This document shows positions 7,910 through 15,276 of a stretch of 64,000 nt of DNA, one piece after another (positions within the stretch are counted from its first letter, which is position 1; each line of letters opens with the position of its first letter). Source of the DNA: Bacteroidetes bacterium UBA1941 (GTDB lineage: Bacteria; Bacteroidota; Bacteroidia; Chitinophagales; LD1); contig DDEZ01000011.1 in NCBI GenBank assembly GCA_002336805.1, positions 434,001 through 498,000 on the forward strand, given 5' to 3'. The translations under genes and the position numbers were made by a program. A model generated the notes under the pieces. The model did not search any database. It saw only the letters and a program-made list of their open reading frames with translations, and was not told where the DNA came from.

Positions 7910-9325
7910 TCAGCACTCCGGCAGGCTCAATGGCACTGTCTCTGCCAGACCACCATCTGCGGTCTCCTTGTACTTGGAGTTCATATCCAGTGCGGTCTCC
8001 CACATGGTTTTGATCACTGCATCGAGAGATACTTTAGCTACGTCAGGATTGCTCTGCAGGGCCAGCTGCGCGGCCGTGATAGCCTTGATGGCGCCCATCG
8101 TATTGCGCTCTATGCATGGTATCTGCACCAGGCCTCCTATAGGGTCACAGGTCATGCCCAGGTGGTGCTCCATGGCTATCTCAGCAGCCTGCAGCACATG
8201 CCCCGGATCGCCGCCCAGGCACTCCGTGAGTGCGCCTGCGGCCATGGCAGATGAGACACCTATCTCCGCCTGGCAGCCACCCATAGCGGCGGATATGGTA
8301 GCCCCTCTTTTGAAAAGGGCCCCTATCTCCGAGGCTGTAGCCATAAAGCGGATCAGGTCTTTCTCCTCACCTTTGCCAAAGACGATGTGGTACATCAGTA
8401 CCGCCGGCACCACACCCGCAGCTCCATTGGTAGGTGCGGTCACTACGCGGCCAAAGGCGGCATTCTCCTCATTCACTGCCAGTGCAAAGCAGCTCACCCA
8501 GTTCAGCACATCCTGAAAGGTGGTAGCAGTAGCCTGTATCGCGGTGATCCATTCTTCTTTATTGCTATAGCTCCGGCCTTTGAGCAGTTTTTTATTCATC
8601 TGAGCGGCACGGCGGGATACATTCAGCCCGCCGGGCAGGATGCCTGTGGCGTGGCAGCCGCGCCAGATACAGTCCAGCATGGTCTCCCATATGCGCATGA
8701 TGCCGGCCCGTGTATCAGCCGGGGTGCGCCAGGCTATCTCATTCTCCAGTACCAGCTCTGATATGCTGAGGCCGCGGCCCATACAGTTTTGCAGCAGCTC
8801 GTCGCCATCAGTGATATCGTAGCGTACGCGCACCTGCGGCTTGCTGCTACTGTCCTCACCCTCCTTGACCACAAAGCCCCCACCGATACTATAATAGGTC
8901 TCAGCCTGCTCCGTACCATCTGCAAAGATAGCAGTGAGCCGCATCGCGTTTGGGTGAAAGGGGAGGCTCTCACGCTTCTGAAAGAGCAGGTCCGAGTTAT
9001 AGTCAAATGCCACTGCATGCGTGCCTTTCAGTTGGAGCAGCCCATTCTGCTTGATGGCATCTATAGTCGGTGTGAGGAGTGCCGTGTCAAAGGTGACGGG
9101 ATCAGCGCCGCTGAGGCCCATCATCACCGCTATATCAGTGCCGTGCCCTTTGCCCGTCTTGGCCAGGGAGCCATACAGGTCTATACGGACCTTGACTATA
9201 CGCTGCACATCACCTACCTCCTGCAGGAATCGCTCTGCCGCACGCCATGGCCCCAGCGTATGCGAGCTGGATGGCCCTACGCCTATTTTGAAAATATCAA
9301 AGATGCTTAACTGTTCTTTCTGCAT
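7910..9325 (-). CDS. sdaA: L-serine ammonia-lyase (iron-sulfur type)
   Basis: Deaminates L-serine to pyruvate and ammonia using a [4Fe-4S] cluster. The N-terminal half has the beta-domain signature IFKIGVGPSSSHTLGPW; the C-terminal half has the alpha-domain signatures GGCQAEIGVSSAMAAG and CDPIGGLVQIPCIERN, whose cysteines are cluster ligands. The chosen ATG is at 9323-9325, five codons inside a longer frame, because MQKEQLSIFDIFKIG matches the usual beginning. Single-chain length of 471 aa is normal. The gene stands alone, with about 150 bp to DUF1573 downstream. Confidence 0.93.
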   Translation of the reverse strand: MQKEQLSIFDIFKIGVGPSSSHTLGPWRAAERFLQEVGDVQRIVKVRIDLYGSLAKTGKGHGTDIAVMMGLSGADPVTFDTALLTPTIDAIKQNGLLQLKGTHAVAFDYNSDLLFQKRESLPFHPNAMRLTAIFADGTEQAETYYSIGGGFVVKEGEDSSSKPQVRVRYDITDGDELLQNCMGRGLSISELVLENEIAWRTPADTRAGIMRIWETMLDCIWRGCHATGILPGGLNVSRRAAQMNKKLLKGRSYSNKEEWITAIQATATTFQDVLNWVSCFALAVNEENAAFGRVVTAPTNGAAGVVPAVLMYHIVFGKGEEKDLIRFMATASEIGALFKRGATISAAMGGCQAEIGVSSAMAAGALTECLGGDPGHVLQAAEIAMEHHLGMTCDPIGGLVQIPCIERNTMGAIKAITAAQLALQSNPDVAKVSLDAVIKTMWETALDMNSKYKETADGGLAETVPLSLPEC

Positions 9326-9428
9326 GGTGTTTGCCCCCACACCCCCAAAGGGGGCTTTAATACAAATACAAAATTAGGTTCTCTTTTTTATTGAAACTAG
9401 TTAGATGGCGATACCTGCTTCCGTTGTT

Positions 9429-9453
9429 CTTCCCTCTCCTCGGGAGAGGGAAG
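9429..9453. repeat. Hairpin of the ccctctcc/ggagaggg type
   Basis: A perfect 11-bp stem (9429-9439 with 9443-9453) with a 3-nt loop lies between sdaA and the Nudix gene. Neither side has a clear T run, so it looks more like a dispersed intergenic palindrome than a terminator, though it could end the Nudix transcript. Confidence 0.5.
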
Positions 9454-9480
9454 ATGCCGAAGGCAGATGGGAGAGGCCTA

Positions 9481-9966
9481 TTACTGATTGGGTATCCTAA
9501 AGCCAACCTTGTGGTGCCCCTCTATGAGCTTGTCCACTACTACCCGGTCTATGGGCAGGTTTACATCCGTCTCCAGGTCCAGGTCTGCCAGTGCTACCCA
9601 GCGAAACGCCTCCGCGTCCAGGCCGGGTTTCACCACAAAGTCAAACTTCTTTTGCGATGTCCTGATCTGCTGCCAGGCAGGGCAGGAGCAGCGGTAGTAC
9701 ACCGATATCACCTGGCTCTCATCATCAAAGTCTGATGGCACAAAGAAGTCTGTAGTGTAGTAGTGGTCCTCTACTATCACCTGCACGCCGCACTCCTCGT
9801 GAAACTCACGTATCAACCCATCTATCAGGCCCTCGCCCAGCTCCAGCCCCCCACCGGGAAACTTGGTCGTGTACTTGCCTCGTATCAGCTCGTCCGCCAC
9901 CAGTATCTGGTCGTGCTCATTGACCAGCAGGCCATATACTCGTACGTTAAATCTTCTCAATATCAT
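9481..9966 (-). CDS. Nudix hydrolase
   Basis: A 161-residue Nudix protein. The Nudix box is complete: GGGLELGEGLIDGLIREFHEECGV fits Gx5Ex7REUxEExGU, giving the Mg-binding glutamates. The family hydrolyses nucleoside diphosphates linked to another group; the substrate here is not readable. No partner gene is on the same strand nearby, and the divergent gene at 10122 has its own promoter. Confidence 0.88.
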   Translation of the reverse strand: MILRRFNVRVYGLLVNEHDQILVADELIRGKYTTKFPGGGLELGEGLIDGLIREFHEECGVQVIVEDHYYTTDFFVPSDFDDESQVISVYYRCSCPAWQQIRTSQKKFDFVVKPGLDAEAFRWVALADLDLETDVNLPIDRVVVDKLIEGHHKVGFRIPNQ

Positions 9967-10064
9967 TACCGGGAGTTTTTACAAAGGGTAAATGTAGTCA
10001 GGAAATGCAAATGACCAACCGTAGGCTGTACACCACAGCCGGGCCTCTGCAGGGGCGGTTTTTC

Positions 10065-10094
10065 TTGGCCATTTGGTGGCATTTGATACCTTTG
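10065..10094 (+). promoter_or_regulatory. Promoter for the gene at 10122
   Basis: TTG (10065-10067), a 19-nt spacer and TACCTTTG (10087-10094) match the Bacteroidota promoter pattern. The predicted start of transcription is near 10101, about 20 nt before the ATG. Confidence 0.6.
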
Positions 10095-10121
10095 CCCGCC
10101 ACCACAAAAAAGACGTGAACT

Positions 10122-10871
10122 ATGATCAGATACCTACTGCTCCTGTCCTTGCTACTGGCAGGTTGTGCCGCCTTTGCTCAGCAAAATATGGATGAGGTGG
10201 TCTACCTCCGTGATGGCTCCTCGGTACGAGGCCTGATCATAGAGCTGGTGCCGGGTATCTCTATCAGCATCCGTGACAAGGCGGGCCAGACGCACACCTT
10301 TGCTATGGCACAGGTAGAGCGCATACGGCGCGAGGAGCGGCCTAAGCCACCACCACCGCCATTCTATGCCGCAGTCGAGCTGGGACTCACAGATTTCCCT
10401 ATGCCGCATCAGTCTACTATCAGCAGAAACCTGCCTCTCTTTGCCATCACGGCCGTAGCCGGTACCAAGGTCACACCTTTGTTTTATGCGGGGCTGGGTT
10501 TCGGCGCAGAGGTGTATAATACAAGGGTGTATCATCTGTCTGGTTTCGCCCATATGCGGGTACTCCTTACGCACAAAAAAATAGCGCCCTATCTGGAGCT
10601 CAACACGGGCTACAACGGACTGGTGTACTATGACTACACCCGCTACGTCTATGGCCGCACGGATATCCGGATGCATACCGGAGGTGGTATGGTGCAGCCG
10701 TCACTGGGCCTGAAGGTCAGCGTCTCTCACAGCGTAGCGCTGACACTGTCTGCAGGGTACAAACTGGTCGCTTTCCCCAAAGATGCTACAGGAGCCTCCT
10801 ATATGTTTTACAGTGACCGGAATAGAAATCTGGGCCATGCAGTGACCGTACGAGCCGGGGTAATGTTTTGA
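10122..10871 (+). CDS. Secreted beta-barrel-like outer membrane protein
   Basis: Not a family I can name. An N-terminal signal (LLLLSLLLAGCAAFAQ) could be cut as a lipoprotein at LAGC or after AFAQ. Residues about 25-70 form a short domain (EVVYLRDGSSVRGLIIELVPG) seen at the start of many Bacteroidota envelope proteins, followed by a proline run (KPPPPPF) and then a region of alternating hydrophobic strands ending in F, as in an outer-membrane beta barrel. It has its own promoter and is followed by the promoter of the tRNA-Trp operon. Confidence 0.7.
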   Translation: MIRYLLLLSLLLAGCAAFAQQNMDEVVYLRDGSSVRGLIIELVPGISISIRDKAGQTHTFAMAQVERIRREERPKPPPPPFYAAVELGLTDFPMPHQSTISRNLPLFAITAVAGTKVTPLFYAGLGFGAEVYNTRVYHLSGFAHMRVLLTHKKIAPYLELNTGYNGLVYYDYTRYVYGRTDIRMHTGGGMVQPSLGLKVSVSHSVALTLSAGYKLVAFPKDATGASYMFYSDRNRNLGHAVTVRAGVMF

Positions 10872-10958
10872 ATTCATTTTATATGATGTTGATTATTAAT
10901 AAAATAGCCGGTCGTGGATAACTGGGCAGCTCGTGGGAAATTAAAAGCACCTGTACCT

Positions 10959-10988
10959 TTTGAAAATCAGGGCATATTCATATATTTG
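10959..10988 (+). promoter_or_regulatory. Promoter of the tRNA-Trp-secE-nusG-rplK operon
   Basis: TTTG (10959-10962), an 18-nt spacer and TATATTTG (10981-10988) match the consensus. Transcription would begin about 10995, roughly 47 nt before the tRNA. No terminator lies between this and secE, so tRNA and protein genes probably share the transcript. Confidence 0.7.
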
Positions 10989-11041
10989 CGTCCCGTTTTA
11001 GCAGAACGGCAGAAAAGGAGTTTGCCTTTTCAGTAGTATTT

Positions 11042-11112
11042 ACGGGAATAGTTCAATGGTAGAATAGAGGTCTCCAAAACCTTTGATCAGGGTTCGAATC
11101 CTTGTTCCCGTG
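11042..11112 (+). tRNA. tRNA-Trp (anticodon CCA)
   Basis: A full cloverleaf can be drawn. The acceptor stem is ACGGGAA (11042-11048) with TTCCCGT (11105-11111); D arm GTTC/GAAT; anticodon stem GAGGT/ACCTT around the loop CTCCAAA with anticodon CCA; T arm CAGGG/CCTTG with loop TTCGAAT. The discriminator is G and the 3' CCA is not encoded. A tRNA-Trp just before secE is the usual arrangement in Bacteroidota, although the tuf gene that commonly precedes it is absent here. Confidence 0.95.
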
Positions 11113-11166
11113 CACCTTTTAAAATCACTCGGCCTGCTCCGGCAGGCCACCAATAAAATTGGGAAG

Positions 11167-11370
11167 ATGAATAAGATCGTATTGTACGTAGAGGAGGCTT
11201 ATGACGAGCTGGTACACAAAGTGTCATGGCCTACATGGGCTGAGCTGCAGCAGAGCGCTATAGTAGTGCTGGTGGCCGCTGTGATCATGGCACTGCTCGT
11301 ACTGGCTATGGATGTAGTATCAAAGTACGGCGCTATGGGTATCTATAACCTGATCCACGGTAAATCATAA
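11167..11370 (+). CDS. secE: Preprotein translocase subunit SecE
   Basis: The small essential subunit of the SecYEG channel. The 67-aa protein has the conserved amphipathic segment ELVHKVSWPTWAELQQSAIVVL followed by a single membrane helix. A longer frame begins inside the tRNA, so the ATG at 11167 is taken as the start. It is followed four bases later by nusG, the standard order. Confidence 0.94.
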   Translation: MNKIVLYVEEAYDELVHKVSWPTWAELQQSAIVVLVAAVIMALLVLAMDVVSKYGAMGIYNLIHGKS

Positions 11371-11374
11371 AGAA

Positions 11375-11923
11375 ATGGCAGAAGAGAAAAAGTGGTTTGT
11401 GATGCGTGTGATCAGCGGCCAGGAGCGCAAGATCCGTGAGCACCTGATGCTCGAGATCAGCCGTGGCGGTCTGGATCATATCATCTCTACCGTACTCGTA
11501 CCTACTGAGAAAGTATACACTATCAAGAATGGCAAGAAGTCTATCAAGGAAAAGAACCTCTTCCCGGGGTATCTCTACCTGGAGGTAGAGGAGAAGCTGA
11601 TGTCTGCAGAGATCATCCAGCAGCTGCGCCAGGTACATGGCAATCTGGGCTTCCTCGGAGGCAAGACGCCAGAGGCGCTCCGCCACTCTGAGGTGAAGAA
11701 GCTGCTCGGCACTGTAGATGAAATGCTCGACTCAGGTGAGACCATGGCTGAGCCATTTATCATCAATGAGGAAGTGAAGATCATAGACGGACCGTTCAAT
11801 GACTTCATGGGTACTATAGAAGAGATCAATAACGAGAAGAAGAAGCTGAAGGTGACTGTCAAGATATTTGGCCGTAAGACGCCGGTAGAGGTCAACTTCG
11901 TGCAGGTAGAAAAGATCGCTTAA
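11375..11923 (+). CDS. nusG: Transcription termination/antitermination factor NusG
   Basis: Binds RNA polymerase and affects elongation, Rho action and coupling to ribosomes. The N-terminal NGN domain starts KKWFVMRVISGQERKIREHL; the linker is followed by a C-terminal KOW domain, IIDGPFNDFMGTIEEIN, ending in VEVNFVQVEKI. The 182-aa length is normal. It lies 4 bp after secE; a 133-bp gap with possible leader structure separates it from rplK. Confidence 0.95.
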   Translation: MAEEKKWFVMRVISGQERKIREHLMLEISRGGLDHIISTVLVPTEKVYTIKNGKKSIKEKNLFPGYLYLEVEEKLMSAEIIQQLRQVHGNLGFLGGKTPEALRHSEVKKLLGTVDEMLDSGETMAEPFIINEEVKIIDGPFNDFMGTIEEINNEKKKLKVTVKIFGRKTPVEVNFVQVEKIA

Positions 11924-12056
11924 TCTTAAAAACAAGATAAAGACAAAGGGATAGAAAAAGCATAGGGAGAGAAGGGTGACAGCTTCCGTTTTCTGACTCT
12001 CCGGTGCGTGACAAGAAGTCCCGATCATTATTAAACATTTATAACAATAAGCTACA

Positions 12057-12503
12057 ATGGCTAAGGAAATACAAACGTTCATCAAGCTCCAGGTAAAGGG
12101 AGGACAAGCAAATCCAGCTCCGCCTATCGGTCCGGCACTCGGCTCGAAGGGTGTGAACATCATGGAGTTCTGCAAACAGTTTAACGCTCGTACACAGGAC
12201 AAGCAAGGCAAGATCCTGCCATGCGTGATCACTGTGTATACAGACAAGTCTTTTGACTTCGTCATCAAGACTCCTCCGGCTCACGCGCTGATCATGGAGC
12301 TCACTAAGAAGACTCAAGGTTCTGCTGAGCCTAACCGTAAGAAGGTAGGCCCTATCAGCTGGGATATCATCCGCAAGATAGCTGAAGAGAAGATGCCTGA
12401 CCTCAACTGCTTTACCGTAGAGTCTGCCATGAGCATGGTAGCCGGCTCGGCCAAGAGTGCTGGCTTCACCATCGATGGCCCGGCTCCTTGGGAGAATAAG
12501 TAA
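12057..12503 (+). CDS. rplK: 50S ribosomal protein L11
   Basis: Forms the L11 stalk base with 23S rRNA, the site where elongation factors act. The protein (148 aa) has the typical N-terminal proline-rich block GQANPAPPIGPALGSKGVNIMEFCK and the C-terminal rRNA-binding domain ending AKSAGFTIDG. Codons are strongly biased (CTC, GTA, ATC, GCT), as expected for high expression. It is followed by a strong hairpin with a T run before rplA. Confidence 0.96.
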   Translation: MAKEIQTFIKLQVKGGQANPAPPIGPALGSKGVNIMEFCKQFNARTQDKQGKILPCVITVYTDKSFDFVIKTPPAHALIMELTKKTQGSAEPNRKKVGPISWDIIRKIAEEKMPDLNCFTVESAMSMVAGSAKSAGFTIDGPAPWENK

Positions 12504-12515
12504 TCAATCATCTGG

Positions 12516-12552
12516 AGGAGTGCTGACCCGGTTAGCACTCCTTTAGTTTTAA
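12516..12552 (+). terminator. Intrinsic terminator or attenuator between rplK and rplA
   Basis: A perfect 9-bp stem (12516-12524 with 12534-12542, aggagtgct / agcactcct) is followed by ttagttttaaatcttttt. In form it is an intrinsic terminator, but it lies inside an operon normally transcribed through. It may partly end transcripts or be bypassed. Confidence 0.65.
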
Positions 12553-12567
12553 ATCTTTTTTAATCAC

Positions 12568-12598
12568 GTGGGAGAGCTCCATTGGCTCGCCTGACCAC
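12568..12598 (+). promoter_or_regulatory. Possible L1-type regulatory RNA hairpin upstream of rplA
   Basis: GTGG (12568-12571) pairs with CCAC (12595-12598); an inner stem GAGCT/GGCTC (12574-12578 with 12584-12588) sits inside, leaving a 2/6-nt asymmetric internal loop. L1 recognises an asymmetric loop between two helices in its mRNA and in 23S rRNA, so this could be an autoregulatory site. The match is one of shape only and is an inference. Confidence 0.35.
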
Positions 12599-12612
12599 AA
12601 AACAACAACACA

Positions 12613-13308
12613 ATGAAACTCACAAAAAAGAGGAAAGCAGTAGCAGGCCTCGTCTCCAAAGACAAAAACTACTCGCTCACTGAGGCTGCAGGCCTGGTGA
12701 AGAAAGTCAACACTACCAAGTTTGACGCATCTGTGGACCTCCACATCATGCTCGGTGTAGACCCTAAGAAGGCTGACCAGGCTATCCGTGGTACAGCGGC
12801 CCTCCCTCACGGTACAGGCAAGACCAAGCGCGTACTCGTACTCACCACACCTGACAAGGAAGACGAAGCCCGCAAGGCTGGTGCTGACTTCGTAGGTCTG
12901 GAGGAGTTCGTACAAAAGATCGAAGGAGGCTGGATGGATTTTGAAGTAGTGATCGCTACTCCAAACGTGATGGCCAAGATCGCTAAGCTCGGTAAGGTAC
13001 TCGGCCCGCGCAACCTCATGCCAAACCCTAAGTCTGGCACCGTATCTCCTGAAGTAGGCAGGGCGGTAGAAGAAGTAAAGAAAGGTAAGATCGCATTCAA
13101 GGTAGACAAGTTTGGTATCGTACACGCTTCTGTAGGCCGTGTATCCTTCTCTGCGCAGCAGATAGAGGAAAACGCAGCATCACTGCTCGGCGTGATCTCT
13201 AAGATGAAGCCATCATCTGCCAAGGGTGTTTACTTCAAGGGTATCTCCCTCGCATCTACCATGAGCCCAGGTATCAATGTCGATTACAAGACTGTAGCAG
13301 GGATCTAA
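12613..13308 (+). CDS. rplA: 50S ribosomal protein L1
   Basis: Binds the mobile L1 stalk of 23S rRNA and in many bacteria represses its own operon. The 231-aa protein shows the L1 landmarks VDLHIMLGVDPKKADQAIRGTAALPHGTGK, the central GKVLGPRNLMPNPKSGTV and the C-terminal KGVYFKGISLASTMSPGI. Strong codon bias fits high expression. It is 41 bp upstream of rplJ. The 109-bp gap before it contains a terminator-like hairpin and a possible L1 site, which is unusual because rplK and rplA are normally close. Confidence 0.96.
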   Translation: MKLTKKRKAVAGLVSKDKNYSLTEAAGLVKKVNTTKFDASVDLHIMLGVDPKKADQAIRGTAALPHGTGKTKRVLVLTTPDKEDEARKAGADFVGLEEFVQKIEGGWMDFEVVIATPNVMAKIAKLGKVLGPRNLMPNPKSGTVSPEVGRAVEEVKKGKIAFKVDKFGIVHASVGRVSFSAQQIEENAASLLGVISKMKPSSAKGVYFKGISLASTMSPGINVDYKTVAGI

Positions 13309-13349
13309 TTTCTTAAACCAATTTTCAGAACATTTTAAATCGATATAAA

Positions 13350-13874
13350 ATGGATAAGGCTCAAAAAAATCAGGAAATAGCCGAACTTAAAGATAAATTC
13401 AGCAATACAAACTTTTTCTATATCTGCGATGCATCTTCTCTCACAGTAGAAAAGATCAACGCATTCCGTCGCCTCTGCTTCAGCAAGGGTGTAGAATACC
13501 GCGTAGCTAAGAACACCCTCATCCAGAAGGCTCTGGAGCAGGTAGGTCCGGGCTACACTTCAGTATTCCCGCTGCTGCACGGCGTCACAGGTGTGATGTT
13601 CTCTACAGAGGGCTCCGTACCTGCCAAGATCCTCAAGGAATTCCGCGAGAAGAATGAGAAGCCAGTACTCAAGGGCGCGTTCATAGATGGTGACACCTTT
13701 GTAGGTGATGACCAGATCGCAGTCCTCGCAGCGCTCAAGAGCAAGAACGAACTCATCGCAGACGTTATCGCTCTCCTCCAGTCACCAGCCAAGAACGTCA
13801 TCAGCGGCCTGCAAGGCAGCGCTGGTCACAAGATCGCCGGCCTGGTCAAGGCACTGGAAGAGCGTGGTGCATAA
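13350..13874 (+). CDS. rplJ: 50S ribosomal protein L10
   Basis: Anchors the L7/L12 stalk. The 174-aa protein starts KAQKNQEIAELKDKFSNTNFFYICDASSLTVEKIN, has the central block FRRLCFSKGVEYRVAKNTLIQKAL, and ends with the helix ISGLQGSAGHKIAGLVKALEERGA that binds L7/L12 dimers. The expected partner rplL does not follow; the gene ends in a strong terminator (13901-13929). No L10 leader-like structure is obvious in the 41-bp gap before it. Confidence 0.95.
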   Translation: MDKAQKNQEIAELKDKFSNTNFFYICDASSLTVEKINAFRRLCFSKGVEYRVAKNTLIQKALEQVGPGYTSVFPLLHGVTGVMFSTEGSVPAKILKEFREKNEKPVLKGAFIDGDTFVGDDQIAVLAALKSKNELIADVIALLQSPAKNVISGLQGSAGHKIAGLVKALEERGA

Positions 13875-13900
13875 TCAAAAGCTCATCAAGCAATCATATC

Positions 13901-13929
13901 AAAAGCCTCTCCACCCGGAGGGGCTTTTT
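13901..13929 (+). terminator. Strong intrinsic terminator after rplJ
   Basis: A 12-bp stem (13901-13912 with 13917-13928, one G-T pair) with loop accc and a run of five T ends the operon. It separates rplJ from everything downstream, so rplL-rpoBC are not simply further along the same transcript. Confidence 0.85.
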
Positions 13930-14025
13930 GTATTCACCCCGAGGCCATGGATAAATACTCTTTTTGTACTCGCATGGCAACTGAGGTTGCTATATTTGAG
14001 CGCTATCAAGTCATAACTATCTGCC

Positions 14026-14225
14026 ATGAAAAAAACTTTACTGCTACTCTTTGCCTGCTGCTATAGCCTGTGGGTCATGTCTCAGAATCCGATCACTGCT
14101 GGACTCTGATGCAGCATACTGCAGCAGGACATGACGTGTCTATAGCTAACTATGCCCCAGGTGTATACACTATGGTAGTAGAAAGTACCGAACATCAAAC
14201 AGGCACGGTAAGGTTCATAAAATAG
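14026..14225 (+). pseudogene. Decayed T9SS cargo gene: signal peptide joined to a sorting-domain tail
   Basis: An ATG at 14026 starts a signal peptide (MKKTLLLLFACCYSLWVMSQ) that stops at a TGA after 27 codons. In another frame just downstream, 14109-14225 encodes a sequence ending ANYAPGVYTMVVESTEHQTG and TVRFIK, the typical end of a type A T9SS sorting domain. The passenger between is missing. It looks like an internal deletion plus frameshift of a secreted protein gene. A perfect -7 element TATATTTG (13991-13998) remains upstream, with TTTG 24 nt before it, a little far for the usual spacing. Confidence 0.7.
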
Positions 14226-14246
14226 GAGCTATAAAGCCACATTCTG

Positions 14247-14279
14247 CTATCCCCGCCCCAAAGGCGGGGATAGTTTTTT
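14247..14279 (+). terminator. Intrinsic terminator after the decayed gene
   Basis: An 11-bp stem (14247-14257 with 14263-14273, ctatccccgcc / ggcggggatag), a 5-nt loop and a T run form a strong plus-strand terminator, consistent with it once ending the T9SS gene. Confidence 0.85.
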
Positions 14280-14292
14280 ATATTAGCCTATC

Positions 14293-15186
14293 ATGAGGGA
14301 CCTAGCCCGCCAATTTCTGCTCTATACCCGCTCGCAGCGGCGTGCGGTGATCACTCTGGTGGTGCTCATACTGGCAGTACTGGGCAGTGTCAGGGCATAC
14401 CACTACTACATCCTGCGCCAGCCGGTAGCAGAAGATAGCGCGCTGCGACGCGAGGTGGCTGAGGCAGCTATCCATCACGACCGCGCGGATGACCCTACGG
14501 AGAATGAAGCGCCAGCTGATGAGGTTTCTCCTATTTCAAAGAACGTGACAGGGCTTTTCTACTTTGACCCTAATACGATCGCTGTGCCTGAGTGGCTGCG
14601 GCTGGGCCTCACTGAGAAGCAAGCCAACGGCATAGAGCGCTACAAGGCCAAAGGGGGCACTTTCCGCGCAGCGGCTGACCTGAACCGCCTCTACTCCCTG
14701 ACCGACTCTGACAAGGCCCGTCTGATACCCTATGTGCGCATCACCACGGCTGGTATACAGCACAGCGAGGAGCGGACCCGGGCACACAGCACACCTATAG
14801 AGATCAATACGGCAGACTCTGCGGCCTTTGAGAGTCTGTGGGGGATAGGCAGGGTGCTGTCAGTGCGTATCATCAGGTACAGGGAGGCGCTCGGTGGTTT
14901 CTACAGTGTGGACCAGGTGGGAGAGGTGCGGGGCATCAGTGACAGCGTTTTTGCCGCTATACGGCCGAGGCTCTCTGTGAATCCTGCACTGGTACGCAAG
15001 CTGCACCTCAATACTGATGACTATGAGACCCTGCGCCGGCACCCCTACCTGCACGCCAGGATAGCCAAGGCCATAACGGGCTACCGCGAGCGACAGGGAG
15101 ATTTCCAGCGGATAGAGCAACTAAAAGAGTTTCAGGCCGTACCACAGGAGGTGTATGACCGGCTGGTGCCATACCTGGCGCTTTGA
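14293..15186 (+). CDS. Membrane-anchored ComEA-like helix-hairpin-helix protein
   Basis: A 297-residue protein with one membrane helix near residues 18-36 and several helix-hairpin-helix segments. The clearest is IEINTADSAAFESLWGIGRVLSVRIIRYREALGGFYSVDQVGEVRGI (about 165-215), the ComEA/competence pattern; further degenerate copies lie at about 95-150 and 235-297. HhH repeats bind DNA backbone. A role in DNA uptake is possible, but no other competence gene is adjacent, so this is an inference. It starts 14 bp after the preceding terminator. Confidence 0.75.
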   Translation: MRDLARQFLLYTRSQRRAVITLVVLILAVLGSVRAYHYYILRQPVAEDSALRREVAEAAIHHDRADDPTENEAPADEVSPISKNVTGLFYFDPNTIAVPEWLRLGLTEKQANGIERYKAKGGTFRAAADLNRLYSLTDSDKARLIPYVRITTAGIQHSEERTRAHSTPIEINTADSAAFESLWGIGRVLSVRIIRYREALGGFYSVDQVGEVRGISDSVFAAIRPRLSVNPALVRKLHLNTDDYETLRRHPYLHARIAKAITGYRERQGDFQRIEQLKEFQAVPQEVYDRLVPYLAL

Positions 15187-15226
15187 TATGCCATTTGGTT
15201 AAAAAAGCGGCCACGTGTGACTTAGG

Positions 15227-15257
15227 TTGGTGTACATGAAAACATTTCATAAACTTG
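15227..15257 (+). promoter_or_regulatory. Possible promoter for the M42 peptidase gene
   Basis: TTG (15227-15229), a 20-nt spacer and TAAACTTG (15250-15257) match the consensus with one mismatch in the -7 element. The ATG is at 15277, so the leader would be about 13 nt. Confidence 0.4.
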
Positions 15258-15276
15258 CTGTTAAATATCCCTTAAC

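Noticed and set aside
13309..13349. L10 leader RNA before rplJ
   Set aside because: The gap is only 41 bases and AT-rich, without the kink-turn structure expected.
13875..14025. Hidden or frameshifted rplL after rplJ
   Set aside because: None of the three plus-strand frames shows L7/L12 sequence (such as the alanine-rich hinge), and a terminator occupies the first 55 bases.
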